DNA from: Flaccisagitta enflata
Lineage: Eukaryota; Chaetognatha; Sagittoidea; Aphragmophora
Assembly (NCBI GenBank): GCA_965153355.1
Contig: OZ231126.1
Location: forward strand, 81,158,001-81,222,000
Direction: 5' to 3'
DNA length: 64,000 nt
The notes under the pieces are model-generated. The model worked only from the letters and a program-made list of their open reading frames with translations. It ran no database searches and was not told where the DNA came from. This document shows positions 12,300 through 21,478 of this stretch, piece by piece; the stretch's first letter is position 1; each line of letters starts with the position of its first letter. Made by a program: the position numbers and the translations under genes.

Positions 12300-12600
12300 C
12301 ATCCTATCCGATTTTTGTGATCCTACCAACCCAACCGGCCCAACCAGCCTACCGGCTTAAAAGTGAAAAATGTTCATAACTTTGGCATTTTTCAACTAAT
12401 TTAGTTGAAACTTGGTATGGAGTCTCTAAATAGAAGAACTCAAACATATGCACACTATTTATCCAGTCAAACCAGCCTACCACCCAACCAGCCTATCAGC
12501 CTAAAAGTGAAAAATTGGCATATCTTTGGCGTTTTCAACCAATTTGGTTGAAATTTGGTATGGAGTCTCTAAAGAGTCTCCAAGATTGTTCATTTATTAA
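12300..12600. repeat. ~150-bp tandem duplication
   Basis: Two copies of a block containing CCAACCAGCCTACC, AAAAGTGAAAAAT, TTTGGCATTTTTCAACTAAT and TATGGAGTCTCTAAA. The copies are about 150 bp apart and differ by point changes. The longest reading frame across it (11918-12379) has no domain. Confidence 0.75.
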
Positions 12601-14241
12601 AAGAAATGGCTGGGATATGGTTCTTTAAAGTTTTGGGAGTACCTGAGGGCCCCAAAATTTCAAACCCAGTAAAACCCAAAATATGGGCCCGAGAGCAAAA
12701 ATGATCAGGATTCTTGAATATTTCTCCAGTGGTACCTTTGCACCAAAAATGAGCAAAAGGTATTAAGTTTGTACATTTTGAGATGGAACACGGGTCACAA
12801 TATCATTGGGGACAGGTGGGCAGGGGTATCCAGCACCCAACTACGCCCCATGCTCCCCAACCTTACAAAAGTGTCAAAAACACTCTTTTTTAACATTTTG
12901 ACTCATGCTGATAGATGGTTGCTATAGACATAGTGATTTTAAGAATTAATGTTAGCAGATAATTTTTCGGCCATTTTTGAACATTGTTGGTTTTTTTGGC
13001 TTTTTTTAACATTTGAGGTGAATGAATTGTTTTAGTAGATAGACACTTTGCTTTCGTTGCCATTCAGGTAACAGGCAGAAATCTTTGACAATTTTGAAGA
13101 AAAAACCCTAAAAATGTGATTTTTTAGTGATTTTTCTTTGAAAAATGGTGTTCTGGGCCATTTTTTCACAAGATAGGAACCAAAAAAAATTTTTTATGCT
13201 AGTTCATGTGTGTGTGTAGAGCCTGATTGAGAAAAATGAGGTGATAGAGAGGGCTTTTGGCCTGGTAGTAGACGTAAAAATCCCATCTTTGAGGCAATTT
13301 TAGCGAAAAATTTTTTATTTTGAACCAAATTTTCCAAATTTTTGGAAAAATCTGCCATTTTTTTTTTATTTCCTCGTCATATGTTGGAATTGACTTCCAC
13401 TGACCAAATTTGGTGAGAATAGCATCGTTTATTGTCAAGTTATAGCTGTTTTTTACTAAAAATTCAAAAAAATTGAATTTTTTTAGGGTGTCGTGGTCAA
13501 TTTTACCAATCTTATACTTCAACCACGTATATGAAATTTTAGTTGAAGCAAGTGTAGGTGTCCCGGATCATGTGTATCAAATTTGGTATTTTTCCATCCA
13601 AATCTTGACCAAAAAATGAGGCTAGGTACCAAAATCACAAAAATTCAAAATTTTGGAAAAGTTCAAAAATGATTTTTTCAAAAACCTGCGATCACAGGCA
13701 CTCTTATTTTTGCATGATGGTGCATCCTAGACTCATTGATCATCTATGCAAAAAAAAGCTTCAACATTACAGTCCTTGACTGGGTACTGTAATTTTTGAA
13801 GCTTTCTCGTTGCGTAAACGCAACTCGAGAAGATACACTACAAGACAGCAATTTCAAGAAAAAAAAATATTGTTTTAATGATGACAAAACTTGACAATGA
13901 TAACAATAGTGGATGATGATGATGACAACAATGAAAGATAATGACAACTAAAAAAATTTCAAAAAAAAAAAATTTCAAAAAAAAAAATTTCCAAAAAAAA
14001 AAAAAATTCAAAAAAAAAAATCAAAAAAAATTTTTTTTTTAAATTTTGCAAAAAAATTTCCAAAATTTTTTTTCAAAAAATTTAATAGTAGTTGAAGATG
14101 ATCACAGTAGTTGAAGATGAATCTTGAAATCCATGATGGCAAACCTAAAGAAAAATCAGAATGTAATAAATGAGCAAGTAAAAGAACTCTAATCCTCTAT
14201 ATAAATCTAAGTCCTAGTAACATATTACTACATTCAGGGTG

Positions 14242-14822
14242 GCAGAAATTTCTATAGGTCCTAGGCACGCTTTTTTCCCAACGCTATAGGTCCGACTTTC
14301 GGAGTTCCTCTTGCACTATCACATACTATCAGATTTACCATGTTTTTTTGCCTTCTTTCCCATGAGCAAAGCTAAACAAAGACATCTAGTACATAAGCAA
14401 CGACAATTGGGAAAATGCATTTTAAATCTCAACAAAAAATTCAGTTGACTTTTGTAGAAATGACTGACATTGCCTTTGGCTGGATTAAATGTCCTATTTC
14501 TCAAATACAATTTCATTTAATGAAATAGAACCGTAGAAATTTCTATAGGTCCTAGGCACGCTTTTTTCCCAACGCTATAGGTCCGACTTTTGGAGTTCCT
14601 CTTGCACTATCACATACTATCAGATTTACCATGTTTTTTTGCCTTCTTTCCCATGAGCAAAGCTAAACAAAGACATCTAGTACATAAGCAACGACAATTG
14701 GGAAAATGCATTTTAAATCTCAACAAAAAATTCAGTTGACTTTTGTAGAAATGACTGACATTGCCTTTGGCTGGATTAAATGTCCTATTTCTCAAATACA
14801 ATTTCATTTAATGAAATAGAAA
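14242..14822. repeat. 291-bp tandem duplication at the hAT-like left end
   Basis: Two nearly identical copies (from about 14245 and about 14536), each beginning GAAATTTCTATAGGTCCTAG. They differ by about one base (TTTCGGAG versus TTTTGGAG). The near-identity points to a recent duplication. The 65-residue reading frame in each copy is a by-product. Confidence 0.9.
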
Positions 14823-15130
14823 AAAAATTCAAATTGACTTAAACTCATGGGTTAGATTGAGAAAGTTTGTTTTCCTCAATGTGTTTAATGGGAAATTTAA
14901 GGATGTGTGTATTGAAAAGTCATCGGGGGTTTACAAGGCACTCTTCCATTGGTTTCAGTTTGGGTATAGCGAGGGATATTGTTCCACTTGTCACACAAGT
15001 CCCTTCAGCGCAAATTTCTCTTTTAAATACTTGACACCTAATTAACCTAATTTTCAAGAAAAATCTTTTGGGTACACTTGTACGATCATCTGTCGATCTT
15101 TTGTTTTTAAGACTTTGTAAGCGATTTTTT

Positions 15131-15220
15131 AAATTAGGGTTAGGGGTGGGTTTAGGGTCAGGGTTAGGGTTGGGGATAGTTCTAGGGTTAGGGTCAAGGT
15201 TAGCTTTAGGGCGAGGAGTT
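15131..15220 (+). repeat. Degenerate TTAGGG-like tract
   Basis: About twelve imperfect GGGTTAGGG/GGGTTAGGGTCAGG words. The complementary type (CCTAACCTGACCTAACC) occurs at about 16898-16952. This may be interstitial telomere-like DNA or simply a G-rich minisatellite. Confidence 0.6.
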
Positions 15221-15398
15221 GGCTGGGTTTTATGTATTACGACCCGAAGCTATTCGAATTAAATTCGCTCTGGCGGAGGATTCGGAATGAAAAACAAAAT
15301 TGTGCAGAGAATCAATCAGCAGCTCCATATTGGTAAAGCAAATACAGGGATTAGAGACTTCTATTTCCAATATGGAGCTTACTTATATTTTGCTGATA

Positions 15399-15573
15399 CA
15401 GTGGGACCCCGCCTTATCGGTCCCATTGGGAATGAAGATTTTTCACCTTTATCTCAGGATAACCTTTAAAGGGAGGTGAAATCACATTAAAAACTACCAT
15501 TTAGGACCTCAAAGTGCTGACCTATATTGATGGGGAACCTTTAAAAGCGAGGCTGTTATTGCAGGGTTCCACT
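15399..15573. mobile_element. pogo/Tigger-like MITE, copy 1
   Basis: Left end CAGTGGGACCCCGCCTTATC after TA; the right end GCAGGGTTCCACT is a decayed complement. Relatives at 21224-21394 and 45384-45526 share CAGTNRAACCCCGC ends. It lies within the hAT-like element. Confidence 0.65.
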
Positions 15574-16980
15574 CAATTCAATTCAATTTCAATTTATTTT
15601 CCTCTTAAGTCTAAGTCTGAGACGATTACAATAAAGTATGGCGAGTATCAATCAAGTCAAGAGGGAGGACAACAGTAAGCCACTAGGCCCCGACACATTA
15701 GACGTAGCAATGGGAGGGTAACAATTAATAGGGGTAGCTTTTTCTGAGTAGACCTCAGTTTTTAAGGCTTTTTTTTTGTATAGGTTGGAGAGAAGGAAAA
15801 AAAAAGGCTAATAGTTGGGATAGAGGATGCAGTTTTCTAACTAAAATAAATACATAAATACACAACAAGATGTACGGATACATCAAACAGAAAACAAGGC
15901 AATAAACAAATGTACGAATACATTCAACATTCAAAAAAGTACAGGTAGATAAGACTAAAATGACAAAGAAAGACAGGTATACAGATATTAAACAATACAA
16001 TCCAAAAAATTATGACATATGGACCAGTTTGATTGAGGGAAAAGGGGGGGGAGGGGAGGGGGGGAGAGGAGAGTGGGAGTAAAAGAAAGGCAGCGGGTTT
16101 AGATATTGGTGCTTTTCATTCCTTTTTTTTTTCAGATGCTCTGACAAGGTGATGACATGTAAGCTGTTATCTTATTTCTTTGTCCTAGGAGAAGAGAGAT
16201 GGTTCAGTTCAGTTGGGACGGTCCCACATGGAGATTTTGTTGTTTGTAACCTTTTTGTGAGATGAAACCTGGGGCAGGAATTAAAGAGAGCAAAGGAGAA
16301 GGAAATCAGGCACGGTGAGATTGACCTTTGATACTGAGCTGTAGCATCGCAGTTTATTATAAGTAGAAGCCAAAAATTTTCTAGGGTTGTTTGTTTTAGC
16401 ATTCTGTTAAAAGAGGACAGTCACTTTAAACTATAACAGTTCCTAGGATATTGTTCTGAATTAACAGGTCTCAAGATACGTTTATTGTTAAGATATTCTT
16501 AACCATTAGTGATAAGGATAGGGATGCACAGGATTCTGAATACGGGCATGTGCAAACTGAAGAGAATGCACACTGTCCTGACCCTCATAAAGGGGCCAGC
16601 ATAATTGGTTTGAAGGATGGTATGGTGAATAGGATATGACAAATTAATTTATTATGAGCCAGCGCCGACTATGTCGGCAAAAGTATGGGCATTGCTGAGG
16701 TTTATTTTTTAAGAGGTGATTGCCTTAAGACCAAAATGGTCGTATGTAAGAATTTTCATGGTGCAAGTATCTTAATATCATAGTGAGAGGAAAATGACTT
16801 TAGTGCAAGTTGTACTTGGGGAATTGATGTAAAAAGGGAATATGTGAAAAAGGGTGGGAAAAAATCAAATAAAGGAATGATTAGTATAACTGTGAGAACC
16901 TAACCCTAACAAACCTAACCTGACCTGACCTAACCTGACCTAACCCTGCTATGAAACAACCGTAGTAATGAAAACATGGA
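15574..16980. other. Interior of hAT-like element, LINE 3' side
   Basis: Non-coding AT-rich DNA downstream (minus-strand sense) of the LINE reading frame. It holds a G-rich run at 16045-16075 and the CCTAAC-like tract at 16898-16952. Part is probably LINE 3' UTR, but the boundary cannot be placed. Confidence 0.4.
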
Positions 16981-16984
16981 TAAA

Positions 16985-18805
16985 TCAGTGATGTTTCTTG
17001 TCAGAGCAATTTGGATTATTGCAATTGATTTTTTCATTGTATGAGTCTAATAGCTTTGCTTTTAGCCTATTTTTGAAACTATCTTTACTGTCTATGTCCT
17101 TGATCTCTTTGGGTAAGTTATTCCAGAGCTGAGGACCTTTAAAACAAAAGCTGTTGGTGCTAGTTCTGTATTTTGCAAAAGGTGTGTGAAAATGGTGAGG
17201 ATCTGAGTGGTGGCTTCTTAGATTTCTGTCAGAGGACTCCCTATCTAGAGATAGAAGGTTCCTAATGGGCTTGGGTGCTCTTTTATGCATTACATCATGG
17301 ATAAGAGTTGAGCTTTGGTGAGTGTATAGATATTCAAGTCCCAATATCCCTAGTTTCTTCATCCTTGGCTCTGTGTGCGATGTTGCATATGATTTACAAA
17401 CCGTTCTTATTGCTCTTTTTTGTATGGAAACTATTCTTTTTTTGTTTTGGTTGGAGCAGCCACCCCATGCAGCCAAACCATACTGTAAGTGGGGCAGTAT
17501 GAATGAGTTGTACAGCATTTTGAGGGTATCAGGAGGTAACAGTTTTTTAACCCTGTTTAGCATTCCATTGTTACGGGAGATGGTGTTGGCTATTTTAACA
17601 AAGTGCCTGTCCCACGACAGGTTGCCATCTATGACAATACCAAGAAATGATGCTTCCTCTTCAAATTTTAGCTTGTCACCATCTAGATATATTTCCAATT
17701 CCTCATAATTGACATTTTCACTTTTCTTTCTAAAATAGACTAGCTTTGTTTTTCCTGTATTCAACTTCAGTTTATTGGATTTAAAGTAATCACAAATACT
17801 TGCTTGCTGCTCGTTAAGTTTTCTGCAGACAGATGAAATGTCTTTTCCTTTGATAAGTAAATTTGAGTCATCAGCATATAGGACAGTTTTTAGTCTTGAA
17901 GCCGTGGGCAGATCATTTATGTAAATGAGAAATAAGAGAGGACCCAGTATGCTGCCTTGAGGTACACCTGTGGAAATAGGTAATTTGTTACTTTTTTTGT
18001 TATTCCAGTCTACATATTGTTCTCTACCAGTGAGATAAGATCTAAACCAGTCATTAGCAGTACCTCGTATTCCATAATGATTTAGCATGTCTAATAATAT
18101 TTCATGATTGATAGTGTCAAAGGCTTTGGAAAGGTCGCAAAATACACCAATGGCTTTTTCGTCATTTTCTAGCGCGTCTTCGACTGTTTTAACAAAGTCA
18201 AGAGTGGCATGTGCAGTGTTGTGACCTTTCCTGAAACCGTATTGTGAGTCAAAGAGAATTTCGTAGCGCACGAGGAAAGTGAATATTTTGTCGTAAATGA
18301 GTCGTTCAAGAATTTTTGAAAAGGAAGATAGTAGTGAGATAGGTCGGTAGTTTTCATATAGATGCTTACTGCCTTTTTCCTTATAAATAGGAATGACTCT
18401 AGCCAGCTTGCTATTAGTTGGACAAATTCCTTTTTCTATTGAGCAGTTAACTAGATGAGCTAGAACTGGAGCCAAAATATTTGAGTCTTCCAAAACAATG
18501 CATTGCTTCAAGCCTGTTGGGTCAATACTACTTTTTGCATTCAGATTCCTACATGCATCAAGGATGTCATTAGTAGATACAGCGCTAAGAAAAATGGATT
18601 GTTCATTCCTTTGTCTACTCTTATTCAAGTAGTGTCGTGATTCAAATCCACTGTAATTGCTAATTAGACAATTTGTAGCCCCGAGTGCTGACAAGTGGAT
18701 ACAACTTGTGAAGTAAACAAAGCCAAATAAACAAAGTAGGTGCGCCAAGTGGTTCGTCAAACATTTGAAATACAGACTAATAACCTTTTGCGCACCTGAA
18801 AACAT
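16985..18805 (-). CDS. LINE (non-LTR retrotransposon) reverse transcriptase, 5'-truncated
   Basis: A 606-residue open frame. RT motifs appear in order: NYRPISLL (about residues 152-159), QYGFRKGHNT (188-197), FCDLSKAFDTINH with catalytic Asp (222-234), TGVPQGSILGPLLF (279-292), catalytic YADD (310-313) and KTKLVYF (352-358). A thumb-like region and a C-terminal block with LWNNLPKEI (560-568) follow. It ends in a Cys/His cluster (CNNPNCSDKKHH). The motifs fit the Jockey/CR1/L2-type LINEs. The usual upstream apurinic endonuclease and gag-like ORF1 are absent, and the first ~40 residues look unrelated, so the copy is 5'-truncated as LINEs often are. The RT frame has no stops, implying a young insertion. 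Starting at residue 1 is arbitrary. It lies inside the hAT-like element. Confidence 0.9.
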   Translation of the reverse strand: MFSGAQKVISLYFKCLTNHLAHLLCLFGFVYFTSCIHLSALGATNCLISNYSGFESRHYLNKSRQRNEQSIFLSAVSTNDILDACRNLNAKSSIDPTGLKQCIVLEDSNILAPVLAHLVNCSIEKGICPTNSKLARVIPIYKEKGSKHLYENYRPISLLSSFSKILERLIYDKIFTFLVRYEILFDSQYGFRKGHNTAHATLDFVKTVEDALENDEKAIGVFCDLSKAFDTINHEILLDMLNHYGIRGTANDWFRSYLTGREQYVDWNNKKSNKLPISTGVPQGSILGPLLFLIYINDLPTASRLKTVLYADDSNLLIKGKDISSVCRKLNEQQASICDYFKSNKLKLNTGKTKLVYFRKKSENVNYEELEIYLDGDKLKFEEEASFLGIVIDGNLSWDRHFVKIANTISRNNGMLNRVKKLLPPDTLKMLYNSFILPHLQYGLAAWGGCSNQNKKRIVSIQKRAIRTVCKSYATSHTEPRMKKLGILGLEYLYTHQSSTLIHDVMHKRAPKPIRNLLSLDRESSDRNLRSHHSDPHHFHTPFAKYRTSTNSFCFKGPQLWNNLPKEIKDIDSKDSFKNRLKAKLLDSYNEKINCNNPNCSDKKHH

Positions 18806-18831
18806 TGCTTTTACCCTTCAGCTTTTTTTCT

Positions 18832-19058
18832 CATTCTGTCTTTCTCTTTATTTCATTTACTTTCTCTTTCTTTCTCACTCTTTCTTTCTCTTTCTTTCTC
18901 TTTTCTTTCTCTCTTTCTTGCTTTCTCTCTTTCTCTCTTTCTCTCTTTCTTGCTTTCTCTCTTGCTCTCTTTCTTTCTTTTTTTTTTCTCTATTTCTTTC
19001 TCTCTTTCTTTCTTTTTCTCTATTTCTTTCTTTCTTTCTCTCTTTTTCTCTCTTTCTC

Positions 19059-19126
<68 letters not shown>

Positions 19127-19165
19127 TTTCTCTTTTTCTCTTTCTTGCTTTCTTACTTTCTTTCA
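18832..19165. repeat. (TTTC)n / (CTTT)n microsatellite
   Basis: Long pyrimidine tract dominated by TTTC, with TCTC interruptions and a near-perfect core at about 19060-19125. Ser/Phe/Leu-rich reading frames here in several frames are artefacts. Confidence 0.95.
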
Positions 19166-19247
19166 CTTTCCTCTTCATTCTCCCTCCCTCAAATCTATAA
19201 GTCCGACATGCCCCGCGTGCCACTGTTTCTGCCACCCTGACTACATT

Positions 19248-19957
19248 AATAAGCTAATATCTTATAAACCAGACTTCAGATTCAATTCGAATTTTGTAGG
19301 GGCAGTTCAATTAATATCCTTTACTTGTATACCAAATTAAAAAAAAATTCACATAACTTTGCTACTCCTTGCCTATGTAAACTGCCTAAGTCATAGTAAT
19401 ATATTACTACATAAATAAGCTAATATCTCATAAACCAGACTTCAGATTTAATTTGAATTTTGCAGGGGTTAGTTATTTACTACCCTCTACTTGTGTACCA
19501 AATTAGAAAAAAATTCACATACCTTTACTTCCCTTTGCCTATGTAAATTGCCTAAGTCCTAGCAACATACTACTACATAAATAAGCTAATATCTCAGGAA
19601 CCAGACCTCAGATTTAATTCGAATTTTGCAGGGGTTGTTTATTTACTACCCTCTGCTTGTATACCAAATTAAAAACAAATTCATAAACCTTTACTACCCT
19701 CTACCTATGTAAACCACCTAAGTCCCAGCTAAATATTACTACAAAAGTAATAGGCAAAGGGTAGTAAAAGTTAATGAATTTTTCTGAAAATTGGTACACA
19801 AGCTCCCATCGACATAAAAATAACACTGGTAAAGTTTCATGAACTTCTGAGGTCTGGTTCAAAAGATATGAGGTTTTAAACAGACTAACGAACAACAACA
19901 ACAGACAACGCATCACTGCTATCACATAGTCCCTGACGAAAACTGTTCGTCGGGGAC
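19248..19957 (+). repeat. ~165-bp units, inverted unit and 3' hairpin of composite copy 2
   Basis: Three tandem ~165-bp units (each with TACTACATAAATAAGCTAAT and CAGACTTCAGATT-type text) are followed by one reverse-oriented unit starting TAGGCAAAGGGTAGTAAAAG. The hairpin CTGACGAAAACTGTTCGTCGG closes the element. Confidence 0.75.
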
Positions 19958-20991
19958 AAAAAATTGATGGTTATATCACTTAGCAAGCAAATATGGCCAA
20001 AAAAACAGTTTTTTGTGTTTTTTAGCCTATTTTTTCAATTATTTTTTTTATAAACCACACTAAAAATTAACCTAGAGTGCTAAAATTTGGCATGAAGTTG
20101 CGCATGGATGTTAAGAACTACCATGCCAAATTTGGTTTTATTAGCTCAAGTCGTTTGGGCTCAGCAGTGCCAAAAAGTGACAGGTATCCAAGAGTTCAAA
20201 AAAATTTTGGCATTTTTTAAATATTTGAAAATATTTTTCCGTTCTTTCAGACTGGCCAGTGTCCTGAAACCCTGGGGTTATGTTTATATTCATACAGAGG
20301 TATGATTCCCACCATTGGCATCAGCGTTTTTGGTATTTTTTGAAAAATACCAAACATTTTTTTAAAAAAAATCAAATTTGCGATGTTTTTTTTAACTGTT
20401 TTGGCAAAAATAGGGCACAAACTTTAATGCCATTATTTTTTCCAGGTACATATGGACATTTGGCATCAATATGGAAGATTTAAGGCATCTGGCTCAAAAA
20501 ATTCTATTTTTTGCCAAAAAAATGAAACATAGCCCTTTTTTAAAAAAAAGGCCTAGACTTTGAAACACAATATCTCCGCTTCTACTTGACGGATTTTGCT
20601 AAAATTTGGTATGAAAAGTGGAACAATATCCCTCACTATCCCAAACTGAAATAAATGGAAGAGGGCCTTGTGAACCCTCACTGACTAGTTATTACGCGCA
20701 CCACTCCTAGTTTTCCATAAAACAGAATCCGAAAAACATTCCTCTCAACCTCAAGAAAACAAAACATGTAGTTTCTTTCCCTGAAATTTTTATGGCATTG
20801 GCTCAAACGGTGTGGCGTCAGCCCAATTTTTCCCAAATTTTCTTCAACAAAACGCATTTTTTTAAAAGGCCATGCCATTTTTTGGCCGAGTGGCTCTTTC
20901 CATGTTGTTCAGCATCAAAAACTATACCTGTATGCAAATTTTGGTAACTTCCTCCAAAAATGCCGATCTGTTTCTTTAAGGTCCTGGACTA

Positions 20992-21154
20992 TGGTACAAA
21001 AGCTCCTATTGACCTATAAACAACACCAGCAAAGTTTCATAAAATTCTGAAGTCTGGTTCCAAAAATATGAGAGGGTTTTAAACAAACAGACGACAGACT
21101 ACACATCACTGCTACTTCATAGTCACCGACGAAAACTGTTCGTCGGGGACAAAA
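20992..21154 (+). mobile_element. 3' remnant of the composite element that hosts the 12-kb foldback
   Basis: Starts with TGGTACAAAAGCTCC, the continuation of the inverted ~165-bp unit broken at 8930. It ends with the CCGACGAAAACTGTTCGTCGG hairpin, GGAC and an A run. Confidence 0.65.
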
Positions 21155-21223
21155 AATGGTAAACAATCACAGCTTTGATTCATGTTAAAGTAACTAAATA
21201 AACAAGTACAACTGATCAAACTA

Positions 21224-21394
21224 CAGTTGAACCCCGCTTTAACGGACCCGCCACCGACAGAATTCCGCCTATTCCAAATGTAAATTTATGGTTCCTTCAA
21301 ACTGATTTCTTTTATTTGCTTTGGTGGCAATAATGGAAGTCCACCTATAACAAATTGTAGGTCCCCTGAAATCCGTTAAAGAGTGGTTTAACTA
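21224..21394. mobile_element. pogo/Tigger-like MITE, copy 2
   Basis: Starts CAGTTGAACCCCGCTTTAAC after TA. The right end (GAGTGGTTTAACT) is a mutated complement. The inner text TCCGTTAAAG mirrors TTTAACGGAC. No coding capacity. Confidence 0.65.
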
Positions 21395-21478
21395 TGTTTA
21401 AACTCCACTCAAACAGACAGCTTTTAAAAAATTCTGCCCTCTAACAGATACCAAATCTCTGTCCATTTAGACTCGGTT

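Larger units (their letters stand above)
14235..19239. mobile_element. hAT-like DNA element, 5,005 bp
   Basis: Perfect 14-bp terminal inverted repeats (CAGGGTGGCAGAAA at 14235 and its complement ending 19239) are flanked by a perfect 8-bp duplication ACTACATT (14227-14234 and 19240-19247). CAGGG-type ends with an 8-bp TSD are hallmarks of hAT transposons (established knowledge). No hAT transposase is visible. The interior has a 291-bp tandem duplication at the left end, a pogo-like MITE, TTAGGG-like text, a LINE reverse transcriptase and a TTTC microsatellite. It is therefore a non-autonomous carrier filled with other insertions. Confidence 0.85.
13758..19957 (+). mobile_element. Composite hairpin-ended element, copy 2 (split by hAT-like element)
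   Basis: The 5' palindrome (from 13758), A/T-rich tract, two 19-bp minisatellite units (about 14092-14125), ~165-bp units, inverted unit and 3' hairpin closing GTCGGGGAC (to 19957) follow the family plan. Removing the 14235-19239 insertion leaves about 1.19 kb. The element interrupts the right foldback arm within an A run. The intact arm at about 9992 has 9 T (A on the other strand), while here 8 A precede and 6 A follow, a gain of exactly 5 A. Confidence 0.8.
8931..20991. mobile_element. ~12-kb foldback element with ~2-kb inverted arms
   Basis: The left arm (8931 to about 10920) and right arm (about 12905 to 20991) are reverse complements. The outer ends are TAGTCCAG and CTGGACTA. Shared landmarks include GGAGGAAGTTACCAAAATTT (8978, inverted near 20945) and GATGCCAATGGTGGGAATCA (9632, inverted near 20305). 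The element sits in a known repeat unit (GATTGG|..|TGGTAC), giving a 3-bp TGG duplication. No transposase ORF was found. The arms carry later insertions: family C repeats at 9284 and 10295 in the left arm, and the composite element at 13758 in the right arm. The spacer (10920-12905) holds minisatellites and half a MITE. A partial third copy of arm sequence lies at 63796-64000. Confidence 0.7.

Noticed and set aside
14319-14807. Two identical 65-residue minus-strand proteins
   Set aside because: They arise from the 291-bp tandem duplication; no domain, and the second copy is simply a repeat.
17308-17708. Plus-strand frames opposite the LINE RT
   Set aside because: They are antisense shadows of the 606-residue RT frame.
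18765-19340. 191-residue Ser/Phe/Leu frame
   Set aside because: It is the translation of a TTTC microsatellite.
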